Source: Alkalicoccobacillus murimartini
Lineage (GTDB): Bacteria > Bacillota > Bacilli > Bacillales > Bacillaceae_D
NCBI RefSeq assembly: GCF_030813245.1
Contig: NZ_JAUSUA010000003.1
Coordinates: 397,130-461,129, forward strand
Direction: 5' to 3'
DNA length: 64,000 nucleotides
Each line of letters opens with the position of its first letter. Within the stretch, counting starts at the first letter, position 1. The position numbers were made by a program, and so were the translations under genes. The notes below the pieces were generated by a model. That model saw nothing but the letters and a program-made list of their open reading frames with translations. It ran no database searches and was not told where the DNA came from. Below are positions 9,142 to 18,434 of this stretch, piece by piece.

Positions 9142-10146
9142 TTACTCAAATGGGTATTTTAAGCCCCACTCAGCACGTACTTGGTCAAGTAAACGAATAA
9201 TGTCCAAGGATTCTTCTAACGTAATTACAGAGCTTTCTTTCTTGCCTTCAAGTAGGGCGCGTCCTACTTCTTCAGCTTCAAATTTGTAGCCTGATACGCC
9301 TTGTTCTGCACGTGAATCAGTGAAAGTGACTGGCTCTTCACCATTGATATGCAACGTTGCCTGATCAGCAAATAAAAATTGCGGGATGTGAATATAGCCT
9401 TTTGTTCCGTGAATATAGGCATCATTCGGTAAGTGTAATCTGACTCCACCATGAAGAGAGGCTGTTTTTCCTTCGCCGTAATCAAGCATAATTGAAAAAT
9501 GTTCATCCACACCTGTTTCGCCGATATGAGCCGTTGTCCAGACGCGCTCAGGCTTTGGACCAAAGACCATAGATGCAAACGATACTGGATAAATACCAGC
9601 ATCTAATAAAGCTCCTCCTCCTAGAGCAGGATTAAGTAGACGTCCCTCTGGATCCCATCCGATGTGGAAGCCAAATTCTGCTTTGACGATTTTTACCTCA
9701 CCAATTTTTCCTTCATCTAACCACTCACGTACTTTGACAAGTGAAGGTAGGAAGCGAGACCACATTGCTTCCATAAGGAATAGATTTTTTTCGCGTGCTG
9801 TGGCAACTAATTCTTCAAGCTCCCCAGCATTCACAGTCATAGGCTTCTCACATAATACAGCTTTTCCAGCATGAAGAGCCGCTAAGACATTCTCTTTATG
9901 GAAAGGGTGTGGTGTTGCCACATATATGGCGTCTACATCTGGATTATTAACCAGATCATCGTAGCTTCCATGAATGGAAGGGATCGAGTACTTGTCCGCA
10001 AACTTGGTTGCGCTTTCTTTTGTACGTGAACCGACAGCATACAATTCACCATTTTCTGCATGTGTTAAGTCTGCTGCAAACTTCTCAGCAATTCCGCCTG
10101 TTCCAAGTATTCCCCATTTAATTTTTCCTGTTGATGCATTTGCCAA
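9142..10146 (-). CDS. Gfo/Idh/MocA-family NAD(P)-dependent oxidoreductase
   Basis: A 334-residue two-domain dehydrogenase. The N-terminal Rossmann fold begins with GILGTGGIAEKF, and CEKPM (the catalytic-lysine EKP motif) lies near residue 95. The C-terminal GFO_IDH_MocA_C domain has the GGGALLDAGIYP stretch typical of the dihydrodiol dehydrogenase-like branch. It oxidises a sugar or polyol hydroxyl; the substrate is unknown. The start is TTG, 8 nt after AAAGGAGG. A cre box (10184-10197) lies just upstream, so CcpA control by preferred carbon sources is likely. Confidence 0.87.
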   Translation of the reverse strand: MANASTGKIKWGILGTGGIAEKFAADLTHAENGELYAVGSRTKESATKFADKYSIPSIHGSYDDLVNNPDVDAIYVATPHPFHKENVLAALHAGKAVLCEKPMTVNAGELEELVATAREKNLFLMEAMWSRFLPSLVKVREWLDEGKIGEVKIVKAEFGFHIGWDPEGRLLNPALGGGALLDAGIYPVSFASMVFGPKPERVWTTAHIGETGVDEHFSIMLDYGEGKTASLHGGVRLHLPNDAYIHGTKGYIHIPQFLFADQATLHINGEEPVTFTDSRAEQGVSGYKFEAEEVGRALLEGKKESSVITLEESLDIIRLLDQVRAEWGLKYPFE

Positions 10147-10183
10147 TTACTCCGCCTCCTTTTAAGTTATCCATACAAGTTAG

Positions 10184-10197
10184 TGTAAACGCTTTAT
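10184..10197 (-). promoter_or_regulatory. cre (CcpA) box upstream of the oxidoreductase
   Basis: TGTAAACGCTTTAT fits the consensus TGWAANCGNTNWCA except at the last bases. It lies 38 nt upstream of the TTG start. Confidence 0.65.
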
Positions 10198-10239
10198 CCA
10201 TTTATAGTTTAGCAGATTGCGAGTCTGAACGTATATAAA

Positions 10240-10284
10240 AAATAAAAAAAAGACTACATCTGTCAAAATGACGAGAATGCAGTC
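10240..10284 (-). terminator. Terminator of the HxlR-family gene
   Basis: On the minus strand GACTGCAT pairs with ATGTAGTC around an inner GTCA/TGAC stem, followed by a long T run (A run at 10240-10251 on +). Confidence 0.75.
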
Positions 10285-10293
10285 GGTCATGAT

Positions 10294-10644
10294 TTATGCG
10301 TTATTTTGTTCAAGTGCAGCATTTTTCTCTATCTGCTTCAGGTGCTCAGCATGTTTACTGCCCCAATCGTGCATTGCGGCAAGTAAAGGCTGCAAACTAT
10401 TTCCGTATTCCGTCATAGAGTATTCGACCTTCGGAGGGATTTGCGCATATACTTTCCGAATAACAATGTCATGATGCTCAAGCTCACGAAGTTGTGCGGT
10501 TAGCATCTTTTGTGTAATACCAGGAATAGAACGTTTTAATTCATTAAAGCGCATTACATCGTTAGTAGTAAGTTCAAATAATATTCTATGTTTCCATTTA
10601 CCCATTAAAATTTCAAGCGCGGTATCTACTTTGCATATCTCCAA
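10294..10644 (-). CDS. HxlR/MarR-like redox-type transcription regulator
   Basis: A 116-residue winged-helix protein of the HxlR family (KWKHRILFEL, then MRFNELKRSIPGITQKMLTAQLREL). Its only cysteine is Cys4, matching the N-terminal sensor cysteine used by YodB and CatR of B. subtilis to detect quinones and diamide. The start is TTG behind TAGGAGG. It is divergent from a dioxygenase gene, and a 26-bp sequence in the shared promoter region recurs in front of the nitroreductase gene. Both neighbours are the enzyme types that YodB/CatR control, so it probably represses both. Family is firm, sensing role inferred. Confidence 0.87.
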   Translation of the reverse strand: MEICKVDTALEILMGKWKHRILFELTTNDVMRFNELKRSIPGITQKMLTAQLRELEHHDIVIRKVYAQIPPKVEYSMTEYGNSLQPLLAAMHDWGSKHAEHLKQIEKNAALEQNNA

Positions 10645-10675
10645 TCGTCTAACCTCCTATAGTATCCATAATGAC

Positions 10676-10701
10676 ACTATACTACTTTTAAGTGCCTACT
10701 T
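10676..10701. promoter_or_regulatory. Putative HxlR operator, copy 1
   Basis: A 26-bp segment beginning ACTATACTACTTTTAAGTGC, containing the palindrome ACTTTTAAGT. It is nearly identical to 11645-11670. It lies between the regulator and the dioxygenase gene. Confidence 0.6.
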
Positions 10702-10766
10702 CCATAAAAAAGTTCCATAGGGCATACTACGTTTAACATACTACGAATTAGTTGGAGGGGTTTTTC

Positions 10767-11621
10767 ATGACGATTCATGCAAACACAAGTCTAGGGCAAG
10801 TAAGGCTAAAGGTATCAAATCTTGAGCAATCTATTACTTTTTATAAGGATATAATTGGATTCGATGTAGTCCGTCAAGTAGGAGCAGAGGCACATATAGG
10901 CGTTGAAGAAGACACACTAATTGTATTAGAAGAAATTCCTGATGCGATACGACTACCTGAACGTTCGGCAGCAGGACTTTACCATGTAGCGATATTGCTT
11001 CCAAACCGAGCGTCACTTGCGAGTATTCTCTATCATTTTGCAGATAAACAAGTGCCTATTGGTCAGGCGGATCACCTTGTGAGTGAAGCGATATACTTGT
11101 CAGATCCAGACGGAAATGGACTAGAAATTTATCGGGACCGTGATCGAACGGAATGGAATGTTGAGTCAAATGGTGATTATGTGATGGCATCAAATCCAAT
11201 TGATATGAATCAGTTACTGATGGAAGCGGAAGAAGGGTCATGGTCAGGTATGCCACAAGGTACGGTCATTGGTCATGTTCATATGCATGTCGCAGACTTA
11301 GAGGAAACCGAAACCTACTATCGAGATGTTATTGGATTTGAAACAGTAGGAAATTACCGCGCAATGCATGCCAAATTCATGGCTGCAGGTCGTTACCATC
11401 ACCATTTAGGCTTTAATATTTGGGCAGGAAAAGGAGTTCCACCAACTCCGGAGAATGCGATAGGCATGACTTATTACACAATTAAGCTTGTAAATGAAGA
11501 GGAAATCAAAAGCTTAATTCAAAGGTTAGAACAGGCCAATAGAAGCTACAAGCAAGAAGAATCAACCCTATGGACAGTCGATCCATCAGGCATGACTGTT
11601 CGTTTTGTGTATCAAAGGTAA
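10767..11621 (+). CDS. VOC-family ring-cleavage dioxygenase-like protein (CatE-like)
   Basis: A 284-residue protein of two tandem vicinal-oxygen-chelate modules (about 5-125 and 165-284). The second module has HVHMHV, a HHHLGF segment and a terminal Glu/Asp region. This matches B. subtilis CatE (catechol 2,3-dioxygenase), which detoxifies catechols with Fe(II). ATG 10767 is chosen over an in-frame TTG at 10752, because TTGGAGGGG is itself the ribosome binding site. The neighbouring HxlR regulator and nitroreductase support a quinone/catechol detoxification unit. Metal ligands were not aligned, so the substrate remains inferred. Confidence 0.8.
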   Translation: MTIHANTSLGQVRLKVSNLEQSITFYKDIIGFDVVRQVGAEAHIGVEEDTLIVLEEIPDAIRLPERSAAGLYHVAILLPNRASLASILYHFADKQVPIGQADHLVSEAIYLSDPDGNGLEIYRDRDRTEWNVESNGDYVMASNPIDMNQLLMEAEEGSWSGMPQGTVIGHVHMHVADLEETETYYRDVIGFETVGNYRAMHAKFMAAGRYHHHLGFNIWAGKGVPPTPENAIGMTYYTIKLVNEEEIKSLIQRLEQANRSYKQEESTLWTVDPSGMTVRFVYQR

Positions 11622-11644
11622 GCACCTTCAGTATCGTTCAAGAA

Positions 11645-11670
11645 ACTATACCACTTTATAGTGCGTACTT
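11645..11670. promoter_or_regulatory. Putative HxlR operator, copy 2
   Basis: A 26-bp segment (ACTATACCACTTTATAGTGC, then GTACTT) that matches copy 1 at all but a few positions. It lies upstream of the nitroreductase gene. Confidence 0.6.
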
Positions 11671-11760
11671 ATTTCTTGAAAAGGGATAGGATACAATAAT
11701 TTCAAGGCAAGTTGCCCATACTAGTATTGATTAAATTACAATTGATGGAGGAAAAGATTA

Positions 11761-12359
11761 TGAGTAAAGATTTTTACCAAGCTATTGAAGATCGTCGTTC
11801 ATATTATGCAGTGAGTAAGGAGCAAGTTGTTTCGGATGATCGTATTGTTGAGGTTGTTCATCACGCTGTGAAGCATGTGCCATCAGCATTTAACTCTCAG
11901 TCAACGCGTGTGATTGTTCTTTTAGGGGCAGAGCACGATAAGTTTTGGAACCTTACAACGGAAACGCTTCGTAAAGTCGTCCCTGCGGAGAATTTTGGCG
12001 CGACTCAAGAAAAGATGGACCTATTTAGTAATGGATACGGTACGGTTCTTTTCTTTGAAGACGAAGAAGTGGTTAAAGGACTTCAAGAGCAATTTGCATT
12101 ATATGCTGATAACTTCCCGGTTTGGTCAGAACAAACATCCGGTATGCATCAATTTGCCGTTTGGACAGGATTAGAGATCGAAGGATTTGGCGCTACACTG
12201 CAGCATTATAATCCATTGGTTGATGAGGATGTAAAAAAAGAGTGGCATGTTCCTGCATCATGGAAGCTGAGAGCTCAAATGCCATTTGGTAAACCAGCTG
12301 CACCTGCTGGAGAAAAAGAATTTAGCTCTCTTGAAGAAAGAGTAAAGGTATACAAATAA
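11761..12359 (+). CDS. Nitroreductase-family protein (small, Frm2/YodC-like)
   Basis: A 199-residue flavoprotein of the nitroreductase superfamily. RRSYYAVS near the N-terminus and HVPSAFNSQSTRV are the FMN-contacting motifs of the compact fungal-Frm2/bacterial branch. It would reduce quinones, nitro compounds or related electrophiles using NAD(P)H. The start is ATG 11761 behind GGAGG, not the upstream in-frame ATG at 11712, which lacks an RBS. It has its own copy of the HxlR-like operator and a terminator after it. Probably co-regulated with the upstream dioxygenase. Confidence 0.85.
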
Positions 12360-12368
12360 GGAATATAG

Positions 12369-12407
12369 CAAAAAGGGGCCAAGTCACAATGACTGGGCCC
12401 CTTTATT
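12369..12407. terminator. Bidirectional terminator
   Basis: Long stem (AAGGGGCC with GGCCCCTT plus an inner AGTCA/TGACT), A-rich on the left and T-rich on the right. It lies between convergent genes. Confidence 0.88.
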
Positions 12408-12417
12408 AGTTTTATCG

Positions 12418-13116
12418 TTATTTTTTAAGCATTTCTTCTTTAATCTTCAATGAACAGGAAGTAACAACTTCTGGTTCGGTAACATCATCATCTGTAATAT
12501 GAACCTGCATCATTTGGTTATCATTCATAAATTTGAAGACGCCATTGTTAAAGTCTGTACCTTGTTCTTTAAAGAAGATACCTTCAAACAATGCATCTTT
12601 TGGATGAGAGAAGGATAGGCGATACGCATCATCTTTATCTTTTGTTAGATAAGCACGGCAGCCCTTTTCGTAATGACCTTCTTCGCCTTTAAGTGATCGG
12701 TCGACAGAGACAACATGAAAGTCAACAAATGGAATTTCACGTAGCAATACATTCATAAATGAACCTTTTGTAATCTCTTCCCAGCGGCTCTTGGCTGTTT
12801 GACCAATAATAATTTGAGTAATGTGTTTCTCGCGTGCTACTTCAGCAATAACTTTTACAGCTGGACGCTTCTCATTATCACGAATCATAAATTCTTCAAC
12901 GTTGTGTTCTTCAGCAAGTTGCTTCCAACGATCAATGTAGTCAGATTTCTCTGCATCCAATTCATCGTATGGGAGTGCATCAATTGTTAATATATATAGT
13001 GGACAATCCAGCATGCTAGCAATTTTACAGCCACGTTTAATTAATCGTTCACCATTTGGACCATAATATACACATACAAGAATACTTTCATCCATTCTTC
13101 CTTTAACTTTCTTCAT
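12418..13116 (-). CDS. KdpD-like universal stress protein (USP domain without kinase)
   Basis: A 232-residue soluble protein. The first 150 residues are a Usp domain of the type found inside KdpD: SILVCVYYGPNGERLI, then GQTAKSRWEEITKGS and a VDFHVV end. There is no histidine kinase, no KdpD ATPase domain and no membrane segment, so this is a stand-alone sensor-like domain plus a unique 80-residue tail. In Staphylococcus the KdpD Usp domain binds c-di-AMP to control potassium uptake. It is divergent from the mrp Na+/H+ antiporter operon, so a role in ion homeostasis is attractive but unproven. Confidence 0.78.
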   Translation of the reverse strand: MKKVKGRMDESILVCVYYGPNGERLIKRGCKIASMLDCPLYILTIDALPYDELDAEKSDYIDRWKQLAEEHNVEEFMIRDNEKRPAVKVIAEVAREKHITQIIIGQTAKSRWEEITKGSFMNVLLREIPFVDFHVVSVDRSLKGEEGHYEKGCRAYLTKDKDDAYRLSFSHPKDALFEGIFFKEQGTDFNNGVFKFMNDNQMMQVHITDDDVTEPEVVTSCSLKIKEEMLKK

Positions 13117-13768
13117 TAATATTCACCTCTTATACTTCCAGTTATTAATTTATTTGATTCGCCTTTAAGCGATTTGGCCTGTGTAATTAAGCAATATCTT
13201 ACTAAAACCAATTCAGTATATAATGAAACAAATAATATTTCAATTCAAATATGAATTTATTTTCAAATTTGAAGATACTAAAAATAAGTTAATCAAAATT
13301 AGATCGATTTACCTAATAATAGGAACGTAAATGTTACGATTTTGAGACATGGTCCAAAATGAAGTCCCTATTAAGTGCAATCAATCGTCTTTTATTATAT
13401 ACTTTTTAAGGAGAGTAACGGTTAAGTGTCATGATAATGAGTTAACATTAACCCAAGTTATGCAAGTGACTCACTCACTTGTATAGGTATTGTTAGGATG
13501 CTCCTACTTCCTAAGAGCAGAGCCCTGCTCCTTCAAGATACCGTGTTACAACAGACTGCGCATACTTTTTGCACAGTCCTATTGGGATGGCCAAAATTAA
13601 AGCTCCTAAGTGAATTCCATTATTTGCTTACATCATACACCTATACAACATTCAATTCAAGGACTACTTCAATGATAAATTTATTTCTATTTTTGAAGAA
13701 CTTGCTTAATAAAAACGTCAGTATCTGAACATTCAGGTGTCCTGGTCGAAAATCTAGGAGGTCATGCT
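13117..13768. other. 650-bp non-coding region between the Usp gene and mrp, with hairpins
   Basis: No convincing gene. It contains a perfect 7-bp inverted repeat with 5-nt loop (13463-13481), a GAGCAG-AGCC-CTGCTC hairpin (13515-13530) and an imperfect 9-bp hairpin (13554-13578), all on the mrp side. The left half is AT-rich. It could hold the two divergent promoters and a structured mrp leader. I do not recognise a known riboswitch. Confidence 0.5.
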
Positions 13769-16180
13769 TTGAGCTGGTTAAATTTCGCCATATTTTTACC
13801 GATTCTGTACGCTATTTTCATCCCTTTTTTCTATAAGAAAGTCCCAACAATACATACAGGTTGGTTTGTCTTTCCGATTCCACTTGTGCTATTCATTTAT
13901 CTCACAACATCGATTCCAGGGATAGCAAATGGAGAGACATTTATGCACACGGTTTCGTGGATTCCGTCATTAGGTATAAACTTCACGACGTATCTCGATG
14001 GACTCAGTTTGATTTTGGCCTTACTGATTACCGGTGTAGGAACTCTTGTTATTTTTTATTCCGTTTTTTATCTCTCGATGAAGAGAGAGGCCCTTCATAA
14101 CTTCTATATCTACTTGCTTTTATTTATGGGTGCGATGTTAGGTGTTGTATTGTCAGATAACTTAATGGTGCTCTATCTATTTTGGGAGCTAACAAGTGTA
14201 TCTTCCTTCTTATTAATTGCGTTCTGGTATCAGCGTGACAAATCACGTTACGGTGCCCAAAAGTCAATGTTAATCACCGTGTTTGGTGGAATCTCGATGC
14301 TTGCGGGCTTTATTATGCTTCAGTCTATGACTGGAACATGGAGTGTGCGAGAGATTATCGGACAGGCGGGTACGCTTTCTGATTCATCGTTATTTATCCC
14401 CGCTATGCTTTTAGTTTTATTAGGTGCGTTTACGAAATCAGCACAATTCCCGTTCCACATTTGGTTACCGGACGCGATGGAAGCTCCAACTCCTGTTAGT
14501 GCGTATTTACACTCGGCGACGATGGTTAAAGCAGGTATTTATCTTGTTGCTCGATTCACGCCTGTGTTTGGTGGAGACGCAACTTGGTTCTGGGTGGTAA
14601 GTTCAGTTGGTTTGATCACCTTATTCTGGGGATCCTTTACTGCGGTGAGACAGACTGACTTAAAAGCATTACTTGCCTATTCAACGATTAGTCAACTCGG
14701 AATGATTATGAGTATGCTTGGAATTGGTTCAGCCGCTTTGTATTTTACTGAGGGCGGAGACAACTTTGAGATGTATTCAGTTGCTGTTTTAGCAGCTTTG
14801 TTTCATCTAATTAACCACTCTACCTTTAAGGGTGCACTCTTTATGGTAGTAGGAATAGTGGATCATGAGACAGGTACACGTGATATTCGAAAACTTGGTG
14901 GATTAATGACGATTATGCCGATTACGTTTACGTTTGCTGCGATTGGAAGCTTTGCAATGGCCGGTCTGCCTCCTTTTAATGGCTTCATAAGTAAGGAGAT
15001 GTTCTTTACTGCGGTTCTTAATGCGTCAGAGCTTGGAATCTTTAATATGCAAACCCTAGGTGTTTTGTTCCCAGTTGTCGCATGGGTCGCTAGTGTATTC
15101 ACATTTGTTTATTGTATGATTCTTGTCTTCCGAACGTTTACCGGAAAATACAAACCAGAGAAACTTGAGAAAAGTGCACATGAAGCGCCACTAGGTATGT
15201 TAATCCCACCTGGTATTCTCGTTTCGTTTGTTGTGGTTATCTTTTTCTTCCCACAAACGCTGGCAGATTACATTTTAAATCCAGCCGTGCAAGCGGTGAT
15301 ACCATTAGAAAATGGCAGTTATTACACGAGTATTTACGCGTGGCATGGTTGGGAACTAGAACTGTATATGACCATTGGGGTAGTTGTATTAGGTGGACTA
15401 TTGTTCCTTTACTTGAAGAAGTGGGAGGGTGTGTATTCGCTCTTTCCGAAAGAATGGTCTTTCAACACGGTTTATAATGGGATTCTTTCAGGATCTGAAA
15501 AAGGTGCTGATAAAATCACTGGCACATATATGACAGGTTACCTACGTCATTATCTTGTTTACATTTTTATGTTCATGATAGTGGCTATTGGAGGGACAAT
15601 CTTTGTTACCAACGGTTTTGTGATTGACATGTCAAATGATGCGCCAGTCAATGCGTATGAAATGATCTTACTCGGAATCATTGCAGTTGCTGCTGTATCC
15701 ATCATTTTTGCAAAGTCCAGATTAACCGCAATTATTTTAAATGGTGTTCTGGGTTACATGATAGCGATCTTCTTTGTCATCTTTCGAGCACCTGACCTAG
15801 CTTTAACACAGCTAGTTATTGAAACGGTATCTGCGGCTCTGTTTTTACTGTGTTTCTTCTTCCTTCCTGAATGGAAGAAGGAGAACTCTACGAATAAGGT
15901 CAAAGGGTTCAACCTTGTCATTTCAATTGGTGTGGGTACGGTCATTACCCTCGTCACATTATCAATACAAGGTAATCGATTCTTTGACAGCATATCTAGT
16001 TATTTTGAGGATGCGTACGATTTGGCTGGAGGAAAGAATATTGTAAATGCCATTTTGGCTGACTTCCGTTCATTTGATACCATGCTTGAGATTCTAGTGT
16101 TATGTATTGCAGGTCTAGGAGTATACACACTTGTTAAATTAAAATCGTCAGAAGGAGATGATGAACGTGAAGGTGAATGA
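13769..16180 (+). CDS. mrpA: Mrp Na+/H+ antiporter subunit A
   Basis: An 803-residue, roughly 20-TM membrane protein homologous to complex I subunit NuoL at its N-terminal two thirds (proton-translocating region FPFHIWLPDAMEAPTPVSAYLHS is the family hallmark) with a C-terminal MnhB-like extension. With the other six Mrp proteins it forms the hetero-oligomeric Na+(Li+)/H+ antiporter needed for growth at high pH and salt. The start is TTG, 7 nt after AGGAGG; the nearby ATG at 13764 runs into a stop. First of seven overlapping or tightly packed genes. Confidence 0.96.
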   Translation: MSWLNFAIFLPILYAIFIPFFYKKVPTIHTGWFVFPIPLVLFIYLTTSIPGIANGETFMHTVSWIPSLGINFTTYLDGLSLILALLITGVGTLVIFYSVFYLSMKREALHNFYIYLLLFMGAMLGVVLSDNLMVLYLFWELTSVSSFLLIAFWYQRDKSRYGAQKSMLITVFGGISMLAGFIMLQSMTGTWSVREIIGQAGTLSDSSLFIPAMLLVLLGAFTKSAQFPFHIWLPDAMEAPTPVSAYLHSATMVKAGIYLVARFTPVFGGDATWFWVVSSVGLITLFWGSFTAVRQTDLKALLAYSTISQLGMIMSMLGIGSAALYFTEGGDNFEMYSVAVLAALFHLINHSTFKGALFMVVGIVDHETGTRDIRKLGGLMTIMPITFTFAAIGSFAMAGLPPFNGFISKEMFFTAVLNASELGIFNMQTLGVLFPVVAWVASVFTFVYCMILVFRTFTGKYKPEKLEKSAHEAPLGMLIPPGILVSFVVVIFFFPQTLADYILNPAVQAVIPLENGSYYTSIYAWHGWELELYMTIGVVVLGGLLFLYLKKWEGVYSLFPKEWSFNTVYNGILSGSEKGADKITGTYMTGYLRHYLVYIFMFMIVAIGGTIFVTNGFVIDMSNDAPVNAYEMILLGIIAVAAVSIIFAKSRLTAIILNGVLGYMIAIFFVIFRAPDLALTQLVIETVSAALFLLCFFFLPEWKKENSTNKVKGFNLVISIGVGTVITLVTLSIQGNRFFDSISSYFEDAYDLAGGKNIVNAILADFRSFDTMLEILVLCIAGLGVYTLVKLKSSEGDDEREGE

Positions 16181-16592
16181 TGTTATTTTACAAACAGTTA
16201 GTAAAGTCGCTACGTTTATCATCCTGACTTTCGGTGTGTATCTGTTTTTGGCTGGGCACCATGAGCCAGGAGGAGGATTCATAGGCGGGTTGGTCCTTGC
16301 ATCCGCCTTGGTGCTCTTATACCTTGCATTTGATATTGAAACGGTAGCGAAGGGTATTCCAATTAACTATCGATTAATGGCTGGCATTGGCGTTTTAATC
16401 TCTGTTTGTACAGGGATCGGTGCACTGTTTTTTGGAACTAATTATTTGAATCAAGAGTTTGCATATTTTGATCTTCCGATATTTGGTGAGACAGAGCTAA
16501 CGACAGTCACCATCTTTGAAATTGGCGTTTCATTAGCTGTAATCGGAACAGCATTAACAATTATTCTAAGCATAAGTGAGGATGTTGATTAA
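16161..16592 (+). CDS. mrpB: Mrp Na+/H+ antiporter subunit B
   Basis: A four-TM MnhB-type subunit of about 143 residues (GHHEPGGGFIGGL is diagnostic). Its 5' end overlaps mrpA by about 20 nt, and the GAAGGAG in the mrpA tail is its ribosome binding site. Three starts are in frame: ATG 16158, ATG 16161 and GTG 16167. GTG 16167 has the best spacing, and the homologous subunit begins near KxNDVILQT, so the protein may be two residues shorter than drawn. Confidence 0.93.
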   Translation: MNVKVNDVILQTVSKVATFIILTFGVYLFLAGHHEPGGGFIGGLVLASALVLLYLAFDIETVAKGIPINYRLMAGIGVLISVCTGIGALFFGTNYLNQEFAYFDLPIFGETELTTVTIFEIGVSLAVIGTALTIILSISEDVD

Positions 16593-16930
16593 TGGAGACA
16601 CTTATGGCGTTATTGATTGGTTTATTATTTACGGTAGGAACATACATGGTGTTATCAAAAAACATCGTCCGGATTATTCTTGGCACAGCCATTTATTCAC
16701 ACGGCGCACATCTGTTGTTAATCACAATGGGTGGTTTAAAAGGGGGAGCAGCTCCTCTTCTTGATCAGGGGAATGACGTGTTTGTTGATTCACTTCCCCA
16801 AGCGTTGATTCTAACAGCCATTGTTATTAACTTTGGTGTAACAGCGTTTTTCTTAGTTCTGGCCTATAGAGGGTATAAGGAACTCGGAACGGACGATCTT
16901 TACAAGTTAAGGGGGAATAAAGATGAATAA
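16592..16930 (+). CDS. mrpC: Mrp Na+/H+ antiporter subunit C
   Basis: A 112-residue, three-TM subunit homologous to complex I NuoK (small hydrophobic core with SHGAHLLL and LTAIVINFG). Its ATG shares a base with the mrpB stop (TAATG), implying translational coupling. It contributes to the membrane core next to subunit D. Confidence 0.95.
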   Translation: METLMALLIGLLFTVGTYMVLSKNIVRIILGTAIYSHGAHLLLITMGGLKGGAAPLLDQGNDVFVDSLPQALILTAIVINFGVTAFFLVLAYRGYKELGTDDLYKLRGNKDE

Positions 16931-18404
16931 TCTTGTCATATTCCCGATGCTCATTCCAGTAGTTGCGGGACTTATCATGATTGTCTTTAGACATCAAATT
17001 ACATTCCAGAGAGTATTAAGTATTATCTCTTCTATTGGGATAGCAGGTGTAACGGGGGCTCTCATTCATCAGGTATCAAATCACGGTATACAAACGATTC
17101 ATCTTGGAGGCTGGGAGCCGCCATTTGGTATTGTATTTGTAGGCGATATGTTTGCACTTATCCTTGTATTTACAACAGCCCTAGTATCCATTGCTTGTCT
17201 CTTTTATGCATTTTCTTCAATTGGAAGTAAACGAGAGTCCTTTTACTTCTATGCATTTGTTCAATTCTTAATTGCAGGTGTCATTGGCTCATTTATGACA
17301 GGAGACTTGTTTAACTTATTTGTTTGTTTTGAGGTTATGTTACTTGCATCTTATGTATTAATCTCGCTTGGTGGAGAAAAAATTCAGTTACGAGAATCAC
17401 TTAAGTACGTGCTTATTAATGTACTTTCTTCACTACTTTTCCTTGTTTCTGCAGGTTTCCTTTATGGAACGGTTGGAACACTAAATATGGCTCAGCTTGC
17501 TGAAAGAGTGGCAAGTGTAGAGCAAACAGGTATCCTTACGACCATTGCCATCCTATTCCTAATCGTGTTTGGCTTGAAGTCAGCTCTATTCTTATTCTTC
17601 TGGCTTCCAGGTTCTTACGGTGCCCCACCAACCGCAGTTGCGGCTTTGTTTGGAGCCTTGTTAACGAAAGTAGGAATCTACGCGTTGTTTAGAACCTTCA
17701 CGCTTATATTCCCGCACGAACCAGGCATTACTCATACACTGCTTGGGATTATGGCAGGAGCGACCATGCTTCTCGGTGGGATTGGTGCGATTGCGTATCA
17801 AGATATAAAAAGGATTGTATCTTATAATGTCGTTGTGGCCGTAGGGTTCATCATTGCAGGTCTTGCTATCTTTTCGGCACCTGCTATTGAAGGGGCGATC
17901 TATTACTTGATTCACGATATGATCGCAAAAGCTTCGTTGTTCTTATTAGCAGGCACAGTGATCTATTTAACTGGGAATGCTTGGTTGAAGAATATCGGAG
18001 GATTAATTAGACATTTTCCAGTACTCGGCTGGACCTTCTTTCTTGTTGTACTAGCTTTAGCTGGAATTCCGCCACTAAGTGGATTTATCGGTAAAGTACT
18101 GGTGACTCAAGGAGCGATAATGGAAGGCTCTTACGTCTTAGCTGCTATCGCATTAGGTTCAAGTATTCTTGTTCTCTATTCTCTTCTTAAGATCTTTAAG
18201 AACTCATTCTGGGGTGAAACGGTGATGGGGAAAGAAGAGATGATGCCGCTCAAAAAAGGTATGTTGTTACCTTGCGTCTATCTTGCAGTACTCAGTATTG
18301 CACTGGGTCTTGGAATCGAAGGGATTTCGGGATATGTCACACAGGCTGCTGAGACACTGATGAATCCTTCTATCTATATTGATGCCGTACTTCATAATCA
18401 GTAA
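16923..18404 (+). CDS. mrpD: Mrp Na+/H+ antiporter subunit D
   Basis: A 493-residue, 14-TM subunit homologous to NuoM/NuoN (LPGSYGAPPTAVAALFGALLTK region with the conserved lysine). It carries proton translocation in the complex together with MrpA. It overlaps mrpC by 8 nt and has GGGGAATAAAG as RBS. It is separated from mrpE by 30 nt. Confidence 0.95.
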   Translation: MNNLVIFPMLIPVVAGLIMIVFRHQITFQRVLSIISSIGIAGVTGALIHQVSNHGIQTIHLGGWEPPFGIVFVGDMFALILVFTTALVSIACLFYAFSSIGSKRESFYFYAFVQFLIAGVIGSFMTGDLFNLFVCFEVMLLASYVLISLGGEKIQLRESLKYVLINVLSSLLFLVSAGFLYGTVGTLNMAQLAERVASVEQTGILTTIAILFLIVFGLKSALFLFFWLPGSYGAPPTAVAALFGALLTKVGIYALFRTFTLIFPHEPGITHTLLGIMAGATMLLGGIGAIAYQDIKRIVSYNVVVAVGFIIAGLAIFSAPAIEGAIYYLIHDMIAKASLFLLAGTVIYLTGNAWLKNIGGLIRHFPVLGWTFFLVVLALAGIPPLSGFIGKVLVTQGAIMEGSYVLAAIALGSSILVLYSLLKIFKNSFWGETVMGKEEMMPLKKGMLLPCVYLAVLSIALGLGIEGISGYVTQAAETLMNPSIYIDAVLHNQ

Positions 18405-18434
18405 GCTAACATCTTAAAGAAAGAAGGTGAAGAA

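Noticed and set aside
9264..9602. 112-codon ORF inside the Gfo/Idh gene, same strand
   Set aside because: A frame-shifted shadow of the dehydrogenase gene, which is intact across this stretch.
13498..13728. 76-codon ORF before mrpA
   Set aside because: No RBS, odd composition, and it covers hairpins; more likely non-coding leader.
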